This document shows, in pieces, positions 26,001-39,300 of a stretch of 64,000 nt of DNA. Each line of letters starts with the position of its first letter. The stretch's first letter is position 1. The stretch comes from Zerene cesonia (lineage: Eukaryota > Arthropoda > Insecta > Lepidoptera > Pieridae). The notes beneath the pieces were generated by a model. That model saw only the letters and a list, made by a program, of their open reading frames with translations, ran no database searches and was not told the origin of the DNA. The translations under genes and the position numbers were made by a program. The DNA is taken from the NCBI RefSeq assembly GCF_012273895.1, contig NC_052107.1, positions 3,720,001-3,784,000 of the forward strand. Reading direction: 5' to 3'.

Positions 26001-27070
26001 ATTAATCCACATCCACTCGTTAATGTAATTGTTTCTACATATTATATGAATTGGTTCCTGGGGAGTTACATCCATGGGATATGTCGATAATAACTAGACT
26101 TCACGTCGTAACACTGATTGAAGAACCGCAATGCACAATAACAAATGGACTTGCAATTTAATAAAAACGAGTATGAAGCTCAATAACTAATTACCACTCT
26201 CATAAATAAACTCATTGATTACTACAACGCAATCCATTTAAATACATCTAAGTATATCACGGGAAAAAATTAATAACAATTTCCGTACAATAATAATGAG
26301 AACTGACACGTTTTGTAGCACGTTTCACATGACAATGAACAACAGAACTACATAGAGTATATATATCGATATAGGAGTATGTTCCGTATAAAAATTATGC
26401 AATCAAGGCTATTGACCTCGTTGGAGGTAAAGTAGATCCAGTGAGAGAAATGACACACAAATTAACAATGCGACAAATTTATGCACAGTCATGCTGTTTA
26501 CATTTTTTGCTTTGTTTTACAATAATTAATTACTTAATAATTGGCTAGCAGATAGCTGTTACGTGTTTTGAATAATTGATTTTTCAATGTTACGAATTAA
26601 CTCTAAAATCAATTGTTTAAAATTGCGTTCGATTAAAAAAAATAGTCCATTCTACATCGCTTTTTCCAATATCACGCCGATACTGTGGTTAAATATGTTT
26701 GCTTATCTATGCAAATGAAATGCCGAGCCTTAGTAGGACTATCACAGTGTGACCGCTTCGAATGATGCTAGTCGGAATCAGATTTTCAAGGCATATTGCC
26801 ATTATTGTGAGTATCGCTTTATAATGCCTGATAATGTTGTGATAATTTTCTTTGCATAACATAACACATACTTCTAGAAATTAGGCTTATTGTAAAAACA
26901 TTTAAAATGCAATTTATCCAATAAATATTTGATTTCATTAATTAAGGATATTTTTGGCAAACGTAACATGGATGTACCGAGTGTGATTAAAAATATTTTT
27001 ATCACTTGACCTATAATAATCGTAGTGTTAGGCTTTGCTTAAATTGCCGGCAGTGTATACAAATAGAACC
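23100..27070. other. no gene seen outside the SINE at 24.57 kb
   Basis: AT-rich. A Helitron group B-like scrap (GGATACTTTTTATCCCGATA) sits at about 25136 and a group A-like scrap (GCGAAACCGCGGGTGTACAG) at about 25916. Confidence 0.5.
24570..24886 (+). mobile_element. tRNA-headed SINE, family 2, diverged
   Basis: GAGTCTAGGACCTCGAACTG and AGGTTTGAGAACAGGTGAGC correspond to the head. CGTGAGGAAACCGGCATGTC, AACTGCACTTGGTCTACGTG and AGCCAGTGTCCCTGC correspond to the tail of the 14.3-kb copy. Confidence 0.6.
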
Positions 27071-27079
27071 GGCGCTGTG

Positions 27080-27254
27080 TATTATCTACATTCTGAAGTT
27101 GACGCAGTCTCGGAGCGTGCGCGTGCGCAATTCGATTGCGCTACATTTCGATTTTTACTTCTGGGACATTGAATGTACGAAATTGTTGTATATTCGGGCG
27201 TTTTGTGATAATGTGAATAACCTTTTTATATTATCAGACTTCAAGCATGTAAGT
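27080..27254 (+). promoter_or_regulatory. candidate promoter and untranslated first exon
   Basis: A CpG-rich patch inside AT-rich DNA. It contains TGCGCGTGCGCA at 27118-27129, close to the palindromic NRF1/erect-wing type site, and ends in a consensus GTAAGT donor at 27249-27254. AGMO needs an upstream untranslated exon because an acceptor ends at 40112. This is the best candidate I found, about 12.9 kb upstream. It could equally be unrelated. Confidence 0.22.
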
Positions 27255-28007
27255 AAATGTTTATAACAAAAAATGATTTGTTTTTTACCATTTTTTTTAG
27301 TGTCACTATATAAATAGTATGTTTTTATGTGAAGAAAATAAAACTTTAAGCTGATCTCTGTACAAAGATCAAAGTGATCCATATAACAAGAGAAGTTTCG
27401 AGCAAAAACATTACAGATAACTAGTATTTTTACCGTTATCACAACAATAACGTAATAAATATGAAAAATAAAAAATATAATATTATACTTTAATAACATT
27501 ATTTATTAGTGAAATGGTATCTTGAATAAATACTTATTTAAATTAAATTTTATAAGAAAAATCAATCAGTTACTTCACTTCATCAGGAAATTAATAAAAT
27601 TGTTCTTGATTTGTTTTAAGTACTTAAAAATATAATTTATAAACGAGTTTACATTTAATTAAAAACTAGAACAACGGAAAACAAAAATGTAAATAAATTG
27701 TCTTACCTACGACGGTTGAAATTTTAGTAAATTATTCCGACTAACTCAGTAGCTTTAGGAATCTCATTATTATGTACCTTCATATTTAATTATGAAATTC
27801 CCTAAGCCTGAAGGAATTGCTAAATTAGAATCATTAATTGTATGGATTCTTTATGAAAATTATCTATTTTATTGTTATATGAAAATTTTTGGTATGTATA
27901 TTTATGTTTTATTGCCATCATATTTGATATTATGCATCAATACCATTTATATGAACTGTACCGATCATCAGAAGCTGTGATACCAATCATGTCTCATTTA
28001 TAAGGAA

Positions 28008-28236
28008 CTAGCTTTAAGCCCGCAGCTTCACCCGCATAATCCAAAGCAGAAGACAGTACCGGATTTTACATGCATAGTTCCCCTAGAATTTCCGAAATAA
28101 TGACTATCTTATATTCTATACTTGTCTTCTCATCTCTCACACTATCTTTTTACCGAACTTCATCCAAATCGGTTGAGTGGTTTAATTGTGAACAGACAGA
28201 CAGTTGTACTTTCGCCTTGATAATAATACGAGTAGA
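28008..28236 (-). mobile_element. Helitron-like element, group E
   Basis: CTAG at 28008-28011, then CCCGCAGCTTCACCCGC, CATCCAAATCGGTTGAGTGG and AACAGACAGACAGTTGTACT toward the 5' side. Group E differs from A and B in its body and has CAGACAGACAG near the 5' end. Confidence 0.65.
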
Positions 28237-28418
28237 AATTAAAAAAAAAACAAAAGACCGGGTATCGTCCTTCTGGTGGTACACGAATATTATGGAATGT
28301 AATACATAATAGTAATTAAAAAGTTAATATAGGAATAAAAGGTGTTTAAATAATTCAAAGGTCGCGGCCTGGAAACAACCCAGCAATATTAAGATAACTC
28401 CAATAATAGATACAGTAA

Positions 28419-28420
<2 letters not shown>

Positions 28421-28449
<29 letters not shown>
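28421..28449. repeat. (AT)n microsatellite
   Basis: An unbroken AT dinucleotide run of about 28 bases. Confidence 0.95.
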
Positions 28450-28452
<3 letters not shown>

Positions 28453-29529
28453 CAAGAGCAAAGTTCGACGATCTCACAAGGATTCCTTTCATATTTATTG
28501 AATAAATAATAATAATGGAGCCATATTGATTTATATGTAATTCATACGAATCGAAATTGAATTTAGATATTTTTAAACGAAAAAGGAGAAGGAGTAGACG
28601 TGTGTTACTTCATAACTTATTACTGGATTAACCGATTTTCAAGAAACTTTTATGTTCAAAAGCGGTTACTTGTTATCTAATCTCATTAAAATTATGTTTA
28701 GTTCATATAATTTGAAGGCGGTTTAGTTGATGTTTGTTGAAAATAAATATATTTATAATATTGTGATAACATTATGTTTTACTTTTGATGAAATTTGTTT
28801 AAAAAAGAGAGATTACTCAATATGTGTTTGCAATTTATAATGGTAAAAATAATAAAAAATTTAATTTGATTGCAATATACCTAATACCTAGTGATATGAA
28901 GTCAAAATTTCGATCTTTCACGACCAATATTTTCAAAAGGCAACACCTAATTTTAAAGATATGTATTGAAACTCAACCTTACAAAGATACTTTTTTTTCC
29001 ATTGATACCTCACAGGTTGGGGTAGGTGGCGATTTATTTTCTCATCCTCATTTCCACCTTCGAGGAAGTATCCCGAGGAGGGAAGAACCACTACTACTAC
29101 TTTAAAATTGGACCAAATGACAATATTTCTAAAATAAAAAAGAAAAACGCTACGAATTGTGAACCTTCTTTTTCGGAATGTAGTTTTAAACATTATTTAT
29201 GTTCCTGTTTGGTCTCTTAGTATAAATGTTGACCGATATAAGTCAATTCAATAATAAATTGCTTTCAAATAATGCCTATGATTATACTATAGGTACTTTA
29301 TGTTCTTATGATCAATTGCCTTCATTGTTTTTCCAAAGAGAAAATAAGGATAAAAAAGTTGAAGCGATACCTTTGCGTTTCATTTATTTCTAGCTCATAT
29401 GAAAGTTTTTGACAAAGAAAACTATTTCATATCAAAAATAACGTATTCATATTACTTTCTTGTGAGATATCTCGTATAATATTTCCACAGTTTTCTGTAT
29501 CGATGATCATAAAATTGTAATAAGTGAAG

Positions 29530-29692
29530 TCCCGTGTCCCCTAGTGGGGTATGGGGCAGATGATGGCGTCTGTTTCACTGAACGATTTTCTTTACGGACA
29601 AGCAGGTGATCAGCTTTCTGTGTCCTACCAGACCAAGACAATTTTTTTTTGCGTCCCCACCGGGAATTGAACCCAGGACCCTTCGGTTCTAT
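29530..29692 (-). mobile_element. tRNA-headed SINE, family 1, head truncated
   Basis: Reads on - as GGGTCCTGGGTTCAATTCCC (box B), GGTGGGGACGC, AAGCTGATCACCTGCTTGTC, AAGAAAATCGTTCAGTGAAA and CCCCATACCCCACTAGGGGA. Box A and the first part are missing. Confidence 0.75.
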
Positions 29693-31057
29693 AAGATTGC
29701 CATATTAGTATTAAGCACAAAGAAATTCAAACATATTTGCGGAAAGAGACACTATCATGATCAATTTTATTACACGTCACGTGCACTGTATATGTATGCC
29801 AATGTCTACGGGAAATAAGAACGTGTTATTTGCAACAAAAACATGCTGATAAAGCAACTATTTTCCGTAACCTATCACAATATTTATTTTTAAAATCTGC
29901 CCGCATATAAATCATTGATTAGTGACTTGTTTACAAGATTTGAAAACTTCATTTAGTACTAACTTCGCGAACGTTTGTTTACTATGCTACCAGTATCGTA
30001 CCTGATTAAAAACAAGATTTTGTTTACAAAGGGAAACGAGTTTATTCCTGTTATTTAGAGATTCAACATAAAACTCAGATACAAACGCAGTAGTGGCATC
30101 TTATTTTGTTTGTTAGTATTCAGATCTCTTACTTTGTGGTACTATTTATAGTTTTATAGTAGATAGTAGATACAGTATAATAAAAACAGCGACGCTTGTT
30201 AAATGCATAAGCATCAATCTATTTATAAATTTTATTTATGTATTCACCTTTATAGAAGTCACTGGTATAACATTTTTGTTTCACATGAATATAATTGTAT
30301 TTAACTGGACAGTAATTTGAATAAAAAATTACCTCATAATTAAAAGATAAGAACAATTTCTTCCCTTCAAAGATTGCTTATACATCATTTCATATTTCTT
30401 ATGAAGCATGTCTATAAAGGAAGAATGAATAATTAAAAATGATTGATTTTTTGCTTTATGCCTGCTATTTTTTTTAAATAGCTATTGCAGTGAACAATTG
30501 CTTAGAAATCCGTTTAAATGTTATGCAAGTCCATGTTATGTACAATAAAATAAATAAACAATAAGTAACTTGAGTATTTCTTAGACTAAGCAAAATATAA
30601 ATCTTTATCGAAATAAGAACTTTAATTCAGTTGGTGGCTTTTAACACTACACAGTACACTTCTACACAACAATTATCTGTCCCATTATTTATTTAAAGAT
30701 AAACTTTTAAAAACATTTATTAATCGTACCCAGTAGCGATGTAAAGGCCTTGAACGTGTTATCTTGTGAATTAAAACTACTCACATCTTAGTTACGAGAT
30801 TATTTTGTCAAATAGTTTGTTTTATTTCAATGCACTGAACGTATTTCCTACTTCCTTATTGACCTTTTGAAGTACCTTAATACATTGTATTTATCACATC
30901 ATTGGCAATATTTAGATCAATCGTAATCTCGCAACTCGGTTCATTTTAATTAAATGATGCAGGTTATTTTATGGAGGAACATTTTATACTTGCGTTACGC
31001 GTGTGTAATACAAAGAAATAGTAAGTGAAAATTAAGAAATAAGCAAAAACATATCGA

Positions 31058-31261
31058 TCGCACTACTATTATAAATGTTTGTTTGTTTGGATGTTTGTCC
31101 GAAGATCATGCTAAAACTCCTGAACGGATTTTGATGAAGTTCGGTATACAGGCAGGGTATGAGTTGACTTGGGTGATAGGACACCTTTTATCCTGATTAA
31201 ATGCTCCCTTGAAATAAAAAAGTAATCTCGATATCCGGGCGCAGCCGGGTCGAGCATCTAG
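31058..31261 (+). mobile_element. Helitron, group B, full length
   Basis: Begins TCGCACTACTATTATAAATG and ends GGGCGCAGCCGGGTCGAGCA-TCTAG. All group B blocks are present, with a few changes. Confidence 0.82.
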
Positions 31262-32561
31262 TATAGCACTATTTTAACATGATCTAAGTATAATCACGTC
31301 ATGTCTTATATGTTATATAACTATTCAAAACGTTTGATCAGCAAGCGTTTCACGCGCGATTTTTGTTTTATATATTATTATATGACCTTAAGTCGTTGAA
31401 AATAGTAAACCTCCATCGAAGGAAATAATATTAATAGGGTACACTTAAAACAATTTTCTATCCGAGATTGGCCTTTGGAGTTGACATCGACAAGCCTTTC
31501 AATAATATATGAATGTATATTTCCGATCACTCGGAAACTCCAATCGGACAGGAAGGACCTAAAGGAATTATGTATCTCTTATCGCACTAATCCATTGCTA
31601 ACCACATCAAGCATGATGCATCTTGCAAACTATATCCATGGAAGCTTCTAGAATATTACAACATAATTTACATTAACCTCCCTAAGACTGCATTTCCACG
31701 TCTATTGCGGCTTCGACTAATGACACCGGTTCTGCAATAACTTTCACTTGACTTGTCACTGAAACCGTACCTTAATCGTTAATTTTCTCGCGCAGTGTAT
31801 AAGCGATAAATTAAGTTTATATTCTTAGCTCAAGGTTGATAAAATGAGCATATAAGAACTAGTAGAACTACATTAAAGTGAAAAATTTATGAAAATACCG
31901 CAACTTCATTTAAATTTATTATTAATCAAAGTGGAAAAATAGTGTTTTTGTTTTTCGAATTTTATTTTTTTTTACCCTTTATTTTTAAATATTTTTACAT
32001 AATAACGTAATTTAGCGGCATCTTGTTAAAAGTTTTCACTCTAAAATAGTCTAACTAGTTTTTGTGACTCATAGCAAAGGATAAAATACATCTGTAATCG
32101 AAGTTTACATTTGAAAACAATATATTACTGAATATTTTATACAATTCTACCATCTAGTATATTTGAATTCAGATCTGCGTTTCGCATACAACAATTTATG
32201 GATGTCTTGGTGGTACATTAATTATTATCGCAAGTAATACGCTTCGTTTAACATTACGAGTAGAAGTAAACAATCTATTTAAATTCAATAAACTGTCACA
32301 AACAACGCTTATACCATTAATAATAAGCAAATTATCAAGCGGGGGTCTGATAATATGTACATCTTGGTACATTTCCCTACATGAGCTCAATTAATAATGG
32401 CACGACTAAGTATAAAACTCAAGGACTGCAGCTGATAAGAAAACAAAGTCGCTGCATGCTATCACTTTCTTCATTAATGACATACATTTATATAGTGTAA
32501 GTTGAAAGTCAATTTGTATTACGAGTATATTAATATTATAGGACGGCACGATTTTCTTTGT

Positions 32562-32760
32562 TCTACTAATATTATAAATGCGAAAGTTTGTAAGAATGTG
32601 TGTGTATTTGTTGCTCTTTCACGCAAAAACTGCTTTACCGATTGCAATGAAATTTGGTACGTAGACAGCTGGACAACTGGAATAACATATAGGCAACTTT
32701 TTATCCCGATATTCCTGCGGGATACGGACTTACGCGTGTGAAACCGCGGGGTGCAGCTAG
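32562..32760 (+). mobile_element. Lep1-type Helitron, group A, full length
   Basis: TCTACTAATATTATAAATGC at the 5' end, CCGCGGGGTGCAGCTAG at the 3' end, and all internal blocks of the group. Among the best-preserved copies, suggesting recent insertion. Confidence 0.85.
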
Positions 32761-33235
32761 TACTTCATAAGTCTTAAAGAATGAAAATTGTCGATTTTCA
32801 ACATTTTTATAGCGGTGATTTCAATTTACGACGTCTATTTAGACTGACGATAAAAGTTATAGGCACCTAAGATGATTGGAGTATTATGGATTTCATTTGC
32901 ATTTAGATTACCGGATCTTGAATAATTAATACAATAGAGATGATAAAACGGATACCTTCTCAAGATCATTATTTATTTTTCTGAGATAATCATTATTTTA
33001 TGAATATTTATCTAGAATGTATGAAAAGAAGCTTGATATATTTAAAATCGCTAAACTAAATAACATGAAATGAATCAATCAATGAAAATTATTTATTGTA
33101 AAACAAACAGGTAAAGGTATCATAATTTTATGTACAGAAGGCTGTTTAAACGCTATAAGCGATCTCTCTCAGACAACCCGAAACATGATCGTGACTATTA
33201 AAATTTCATTATGTCAGTATATTAAGCAAACTCAT

Positions 33236-33382
33236 CTAGTAGCTATCCGCCCGTGACTTCGCCCGCAAAGGCCTATGTGTATAATTATGTCATTCTTTAG
33301 CCTCCTGGCTATATCCAAACACAAAACTTCGTGGCAACGTAAAAGAAAGACAAACTTACATACCTTCGCTTCAATATAAAGA
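33236..33382 (-). mobile_element. Helitron-like element, group C
   Basis: CTAG at 33236-33239, then ATCCGCCCGTGACTTCGCCC, CTTTAGCCTCCTGGCTATAT and CAACGTAAAAGAAAGACAAA. Shares blocks with 6345-6453 and 35304-35425. Confidence 0.6.
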
Positions 33383-35303
33383 GGTGGTTATCAATGGGAC
33401 CCTATGATTATTATTCATTTTCTTTGTTAATTCATAACTTTTTTTTTTATTTGAAATCGTGTTCCTTCTATTTGGTCCTACTTGAATATGACTTAGATTT
33501 AATAATTTGATGGGAGTTAGTTTTTCGTTTAAAATGAATCGTTAAATTACTACACTGACAATAACTAATAATGATTTAATAATTGTAAGATCGTCAAATA
33601 ATATGATACAAATAAAAGATATAATATATATAAACAAAATAATTATGAATTATGTTCGATGAAAGCATTAAAATTATCTAATCGTTCATGAGATCCGAAG
33701 TTAGACGTGAAGTCTGATATAAAGTGACAAGCCACAAGCATCCTCAACCCTTAGAAGTGTTGACATCGTCAAAATAGATTTAGGATTATTTCAACTGGAA
33801 TTTAAGATTATAGGGCGAAAAAGCTGACACAGGTTTTGTATATGAAAACTTTTATTTAAATTAATTTTGCTATATCGAAAATACACTATAAAACGGTAAC
33901 TGTCGAATAATAAACTTGAATATTCTGAAAATATAACATATCTAAATTACACGAATCGAGAAATTTAAACATTTTTTTACGTACATTTGTATTTAGCGGA
34001 ATTTCGTTACTGAAATGTAAAACCAAATGAAATTTTATTCGCTTTTCAACAATTCCACATATGTTATTTATATTCATTATAATATAAAATACTAGTAATA
34101 ATATCAATATCGGATGATACTTATTCAATTATTTTAATCTACTTACAAAACAAAGCAATAAAGGCCAGAATATCTACACATGCCTGTAAAGCATCAGAAG
34201 CTTGCATACGACCATTTGAAAGTGAAACTTGCATGCAATTTAGATGCTTATAAAGTCTATGCGTATGACTGATTATAGCTGGTACACCTGCATCCCACTT
34301 CACTCTCAGTTGTCATTGCAATGGAAAACATTCGTAGTCTAATAAATGGTCTCGCAACTTGGAAAATAATGTGTGGCTCAAATTATAAGAGACAAGAAGA
34401 AGAAAATAGATTTTAGTAAAAAATTGGATTCACATTAGCAAATTAAAGAGCTAAATATGGTCATAAAACCATCAAATAATACAAGAAATTCTTATGTATT
34501 ATTGGCGAATGATGCAGACACAAGTATACATGCATCCATGCATGCCAGCTAGTGTATACACATGATAATTACTGGCACGTGCAAAGTGATGGTATGCAAG
34601 TGGCCAGCGTAAAGATTGCGGGCCTTAAACAATAAATTTATTTTTATGCCGCAGTGATAAGAAAGCTAACTAAATTCGTTGATGCTATATTAAAAAACAA
34701 ATTACGAATTATTATATACAAAGTACGAATTAAAATTGCTACTAATAAAAATTAAACACATTTAAAATTATAAGATTATTTATTTCTGAGCTACGCCAAC
34801 GGGAACCAAGATGATCACTTAGTCGCTGAGACAGATGGAAACAAGAACCACTAGCGCATACCTTTAGCGGAAAGTAATTTTAAGTTTGCATTTACTTTTT
34901 TTTAGAATTACACTCCACATATAACGTGCATGAGCGGAATTATAATTACGAATAACTTTGTACATATAATTCCAACTTCGGCTCTGCGAATTTATATACT
35001 TATATATAATAATATTTATTGAATATAAAACAGTGGCATTGATGATAATACTACTATGTTTAATATATTGCATTCACGTGCAATAGAGGGAATCAAGTGT
35101 TGTTATTGTTTGCCCATTTAATATTTACATTGTTAATTTACTAGAGGAAAGTACATAATTTAATAAGAGATACTACAATAGATGCACAAATACTGCCTTA
35201 TCTGTATAAGAAAATATAAGTAATGGTCTCATGAAAATTAATTTGAATTTATTAAGACACAAAATTATATATTTACAATGTTCCGTCCTGTAATAGCTTT
35301 ATT

Positions 35304-35425
35304 CTTACTAATATTATAACGCCAAAGTTTGCTTGCATATTTGTCTCTTTATCACGTCGCAACTGAGCGAATCTGTGATGTGATTTTTATGTCTGCAAAT
35401 AGTTAGGAGGCTAGAGAAAGCCACT
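35304..35425 (+). mobile_element. Helitron-like 5' part, group C
   Basis: TTCTTACTAATATTATAACG at the 5' end, TTGTCTCTTTATCACGTCGC and AGTTAGGAGGCTAGAGAAAG inside. No 3' end is recognised. Confidence 0.5.
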
Positions 35426-36868
35426 TATTACCGCTGTGAAATATCTCATTCTAACTGGTATGAAATAAATTGACATGGATACATGACAAATACATGGTTT
35501 GAGTGTGTGTAATACAACAGAGTGGACCTGGCTTGGACCTCCGATGTATACTTATAAATTATAATTAACCTTGAGAAACATGAAAGTTTCTTGAATTCAA
35601 AGAAATGATTACTTTCTTATTTTAATATGCCAATTAGAATATAAAAATTTACTTTTAAACTTGTCTATTATATAAATAGAGAGTCGCACTTCATACGCAA
35701 ATATGTAGTGGGAAATAAAATTAAAAATACTAATTATTCAGTCGCGATACGCTACAGCTAATTAAAAGTACACTCTAAAATAAATAAAAACTAAACAGGA
35801 TCGTATCGTTTCTCTTATATGGCAGAGACGTATTACAGAATCTGGTGGGAATACTTCATTAAATGAATGTTTATGTTTAAGTGCGTATATGTCTGTATAT
35901 GTGTGTTTTTGTCATAAAATACTCTACAATAAAAATTATTTACAAGAAATATACTAAGCCAAGTCAATGAATGCTTCTATATTTATTTGTCCCGTTTAAA
36001 AATATCATCGTGTAATAATATTTAAGTAGTGCAATGAATACAATGACCTATTATCACACGATTAATTAATATAATCGTAATTATTGCAAATCCAATCGCA
36101 TAAAGACGAGAAAATTGTGTAACAATTCGAATAAGCAAATGATAAAATATAATAGTTATTGCGTACATAATTATTTACGTTCTGTTCTTACATTTATGAT
36201 AAAACAAAGTGTCAAACGAACTTGGTTTGGGGCTACTGTACTTGTGTAATAATATGGAATTCTTAGTATCCGATTTGGACTCGCCCTTGACTGGTTTTTT
36301 AACGTTTACATTGATGTAATTTTTGGGTCAACGTATAGTTAAATATATTTAAAAATAACCAAGTGTACATAATTATACCATGATTTAGCTCAATTATACA
36401 TATTATACTGAGCACAATATGCAAATAATTAGAAAAAAAAATTACTTAATAATCTAATTGCTTTGCAACTATGATAACTGACTGGAAAGCAGGATCGATG
36501 TAAACTGACCAAAAGGTATAGCTACTTTTGCAATAATCACAATATCATATTTCATAAATAGTAGTATAATACATCTGATACCAAAATAACACAATACTGA
36601 CCGCAAGTTAGGTACGTGACCAAATATACAATATGATAATTAACACGTGGTAAAAGTGAGACAAAAGGTCAATCCACTTTATGTTCCTCGTGCAAAAGAA
36701 TTCTTGCAACACTTAGGTTAAAAATATGATACTATTATCAGATACTTATCATATGCTATCTATAAATCTTGCCTATTGATTAATCTCGTCAAAGGCCACA
36801 CAGATAAAAACCTATGTATTCGCAGTATTTGTTATCAATCAACTTGCATTCGATACATTACGTTTTGG

Positions 36869-37070
36869 AATAATAGAAGATAGTATTTTCTTGTGTTTGA
36901 TTTTACGCGAGTATTATACATTTAGAAATTAAAGAGACTGTCAGTCAGAGAGCAGTCTCCCCGTGACCACGCTCGCTGTAAAGTGTTCGAAACGTCGCGT
37001 TAATAATATAATGAATAAATCGCGTTTAAAATCCGTTAAAAAGTGTTTAATTTCTAAATAATAGAAGATA
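36869..37070 (-). mobile_element. short snap-back retroelement-like repeat, copy 2, with 14-bp TSD
   Basis: AATAATAGAAGATA flanks both sides (36869-36882, 37057-37070). The body starts GTATTTTCTTGTGTTTGATT and contains the family core CCCCGTGACCACGCTCGCTG, then TAAAGTGTTCGAAACGTCG and CGCGTTTAAAATCCGTTAAA, and ends TTTAATTTCTAA. Orientation is set by the constant end reading ..ACACAAGAAAATAC on the - strand. Confidence 0.8.
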
Positions 37071-37630
37071 CGTACCTTACCTTAGCATGAAAGTAAACTT
37101 ACTCACTGTATTCGTAATTAAACAGCAATGTCCAATAATATCAAAAGGATTATTCAATTTATCTAGGTACATGTTTAAAAATATCTATATAATTATAACA
37201 TGAATGCATTAGGAATGAGAATGCAGGGAATGTTTTAAAGGGGAATATCTATTTATCACATTATATATATTATACTTCATTCATGACAAATAACCTGTTT
37301 TTCATGTCTGATCTATTCGTAAACTGGCATCCAAGCATTTCAAGACTTATTAACATCTACCTATCCGTCTTTCAAAACTAATAAATAACGCACCGACTCT
37401 GACGTATGTTTAAATTTAACAAAACAATTGTACATTAATTATATTCGGAGCGTAATTTTGCTTTTTGGTATTGTTACCCACGCTATATAAGCTTGGCATA
37501 TTTGTACAATTGTATTTTTTGTTGTAGTCACCTTTCTAATGTTTTCGCTCTGCTCGAATGGTATTTGGAACCATATCGAAAGAAATTATTCGTTATGTTC
37601 CATGTTGTCTTGTAGGACTTGTACACTAAA

Positions 37631-37841
37631 ACTATATATTCAAATTTAGAAATTAAAATCTTTTTAACGGAGCGTGGTCACGGGGAGTCTCCCCGTGACC
37701 ACGCTCGCTGTAAAGTGTTCGAAACGTCGGGTCAATGATATAATGAATGGATCGCGTTTAAAATCCGTTAAAAAGTTTTTAATTTCTAAATGTATAATAC
37801 TCGCGTGAAATCAAACACAAGAAAATACTATATATTCAAAT
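37631..37841 (+). mobile_element. short snap-back retroelement-like repeat, copy 3, with 15-bp TSD
   Basis: ACTATATATTCAAAT flanks both sides (37631-37645, 37827-37841). It begins TTAGAAATTAAAA and ends ATCAAACACAAGAAAAT. Its middle is a perfect 18-bp inverted repeat with a one-base spacer (37670-37706), made of the GAGCGTGGTCACGGGGAG core in both orientations. Confidence 0.85.
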
Positions 37842-39115
37842 ATCTCCGATATATATTCAGACTGCGCCGCGCTGTTGAACTCACAGGCGAGTATTTATAT
37901 ACATCGTGTCTTATTAATAAGATGTATAAGGTATATTATTGTAAAGCTTCATTCTTCTTTTCCGTGAAAGAGTAACAAAATATAAAATATAATAACATAT
38001 TCATCCATCCATACTTACAAACTTTCGCATTTATAATATTAGTAGCATACTATTGCTAGATATACAGACGGTACATTACAAAGTAAACGTCGACTCAAAT
38101 CTCTATAATTGTACGCCAAAAACACAATGGTTTGAGCTGTTATTGAGCTTCCATCCAAATGTACACAAATAACAAAAGAAAAGTTTTCTCTGAGTTTGAA
38201 TAAATTATATGACTCAGGCTTAAGCGAATTCTATTACCGCGCGACGGCCGACGGTACTGAATAACCGTAGATACCAAAAGTTACAGAATAAATTTACTCT
38301 AATATCAGTTCTAATAAATAATTGAAATTCTAGTTTGGATATCTCCTTGTTTAAAATAACTCCTTCTTCTTTGGATGTAAGGCTCAGTATGGTTGTTAGT
38401 ACCATTCGTTTTAGATACTTGCATTACTGACTATGAAATATGAACTATTAACACTACTCTTCTGTATTGTAAAACAAAATTGTATTTTATCTACATCAAT
38501 TTGATTTAAAGAAGAATAAAAGCGTCTTTTTGAATATTTTTGTAACGTAACGATAAATGGCTTACCAATATTGAGTTTCGGGAATCATTTATGAAGAGTA
38601 TCTGATAAAAAACACTGTTTAAAATAATTGCTTAAATAGATACTCAATACAATATAACTAATACAGGCTGTGGATGCATAATTTCAATTTGTAAGGATGA
38701 ACCGCGACGTTGGCCCAAAAGGCAATAAGTTTATATATACCTATGTAACGGCAACTATGTACTTCATTAATATTAAATAAAATCATGGTTTATTTATTGA
38801 TTTTTCTCTTAATACTGTTAATTCATAGAACTAGAGCATATTGAAACACGATATCATATTCCACAAAATTCTAACTATAAGACACTTCTCTTAAGCACTA
38901 GTATTTGAATGAAAGTAAAATACAATTGTATGAAATTAGACTAATTTATACGAAGAAGAAAATTGGTATAATTATTTTGAGTCGCAAGATTTTAATGAGC
39001 AAGAATGGTGCTGAAGTATAAAGCTTATAAAATACATATTGTCTTTGAAATTAAAAATTTCAAGATAATTATGTATGGTTTGAATGGCAAAAATTAAATG
39101 GAGTTGGGTAGTTGA
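37842..39115. other. no gene seen
   Basis: Spacer between snap-back copies 3 and 4. It begins near an inverted Helitron 5' scrap (TACAAACTTTCGCATTTATA at about 38015-38045). Confidence 0.45.
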
Positions 39116-39300
39116 AGGTTTTAAAATATTTAGAAATTAAAAACTTTTCAACGGATTTTAAACGCGATTTATTCATTATATTATTAACACTTTACAGCGA
39201 GCGTGGTCACGGGGAGACTGAGATGTTAAGTTTTTAATTTCTAAATGTATAATACTCGCGTGAAACCAAACACAAGAAAATACTAGGTTTTAAAATATTT
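39116..39300 (+). mobile_element. short snap-back retroelement-like repeat, copy 4, with 16-bp TSD
   Basis: AGGTTTTAAAATATTT flanks both sides (39116-39131, 39285-39300). The body starts AGAAATTAAAAAC, carries the inverted form of the core (CAGCGAGCGTGGTCACGGGG) and ends CCAAACACAAGAAAATACT. The CGAAACGTC segment is deleted in this copy. Confidence 0.85.

Larger units (their letters stand above)
27260..31050. other. no exon recognised outside listed repeats
   Basis: If the 27.1-kb segment is the AGMO first exon, this is intron. Frames at 27155-27499 (-) and 28824-29220 (+) are low complexity or overlap each other and show no domain. Confidence 0.45.
31262..36868. other. no exon recognised outside listed repeats
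   Basis: AT-rich, carrying the listed Helitrons at 32.6, 33.2 and 35.3 kb. Nothing else stands out. Confidence 0.45.

Noticed and set aside
27155..27499. 114-codon frame on -
   Set aside because: Composition is dominated by Ile, Tyr, Phe, Lys and Asn, as expected of random AT-rich DNA; no domain or splice context.
34500..34610. Repeated GCATGC/CATGCA words near 34.2-34.6 kb as a tandem repeat
   Set aside because: The words are scattered without a consistent unit or spacing.
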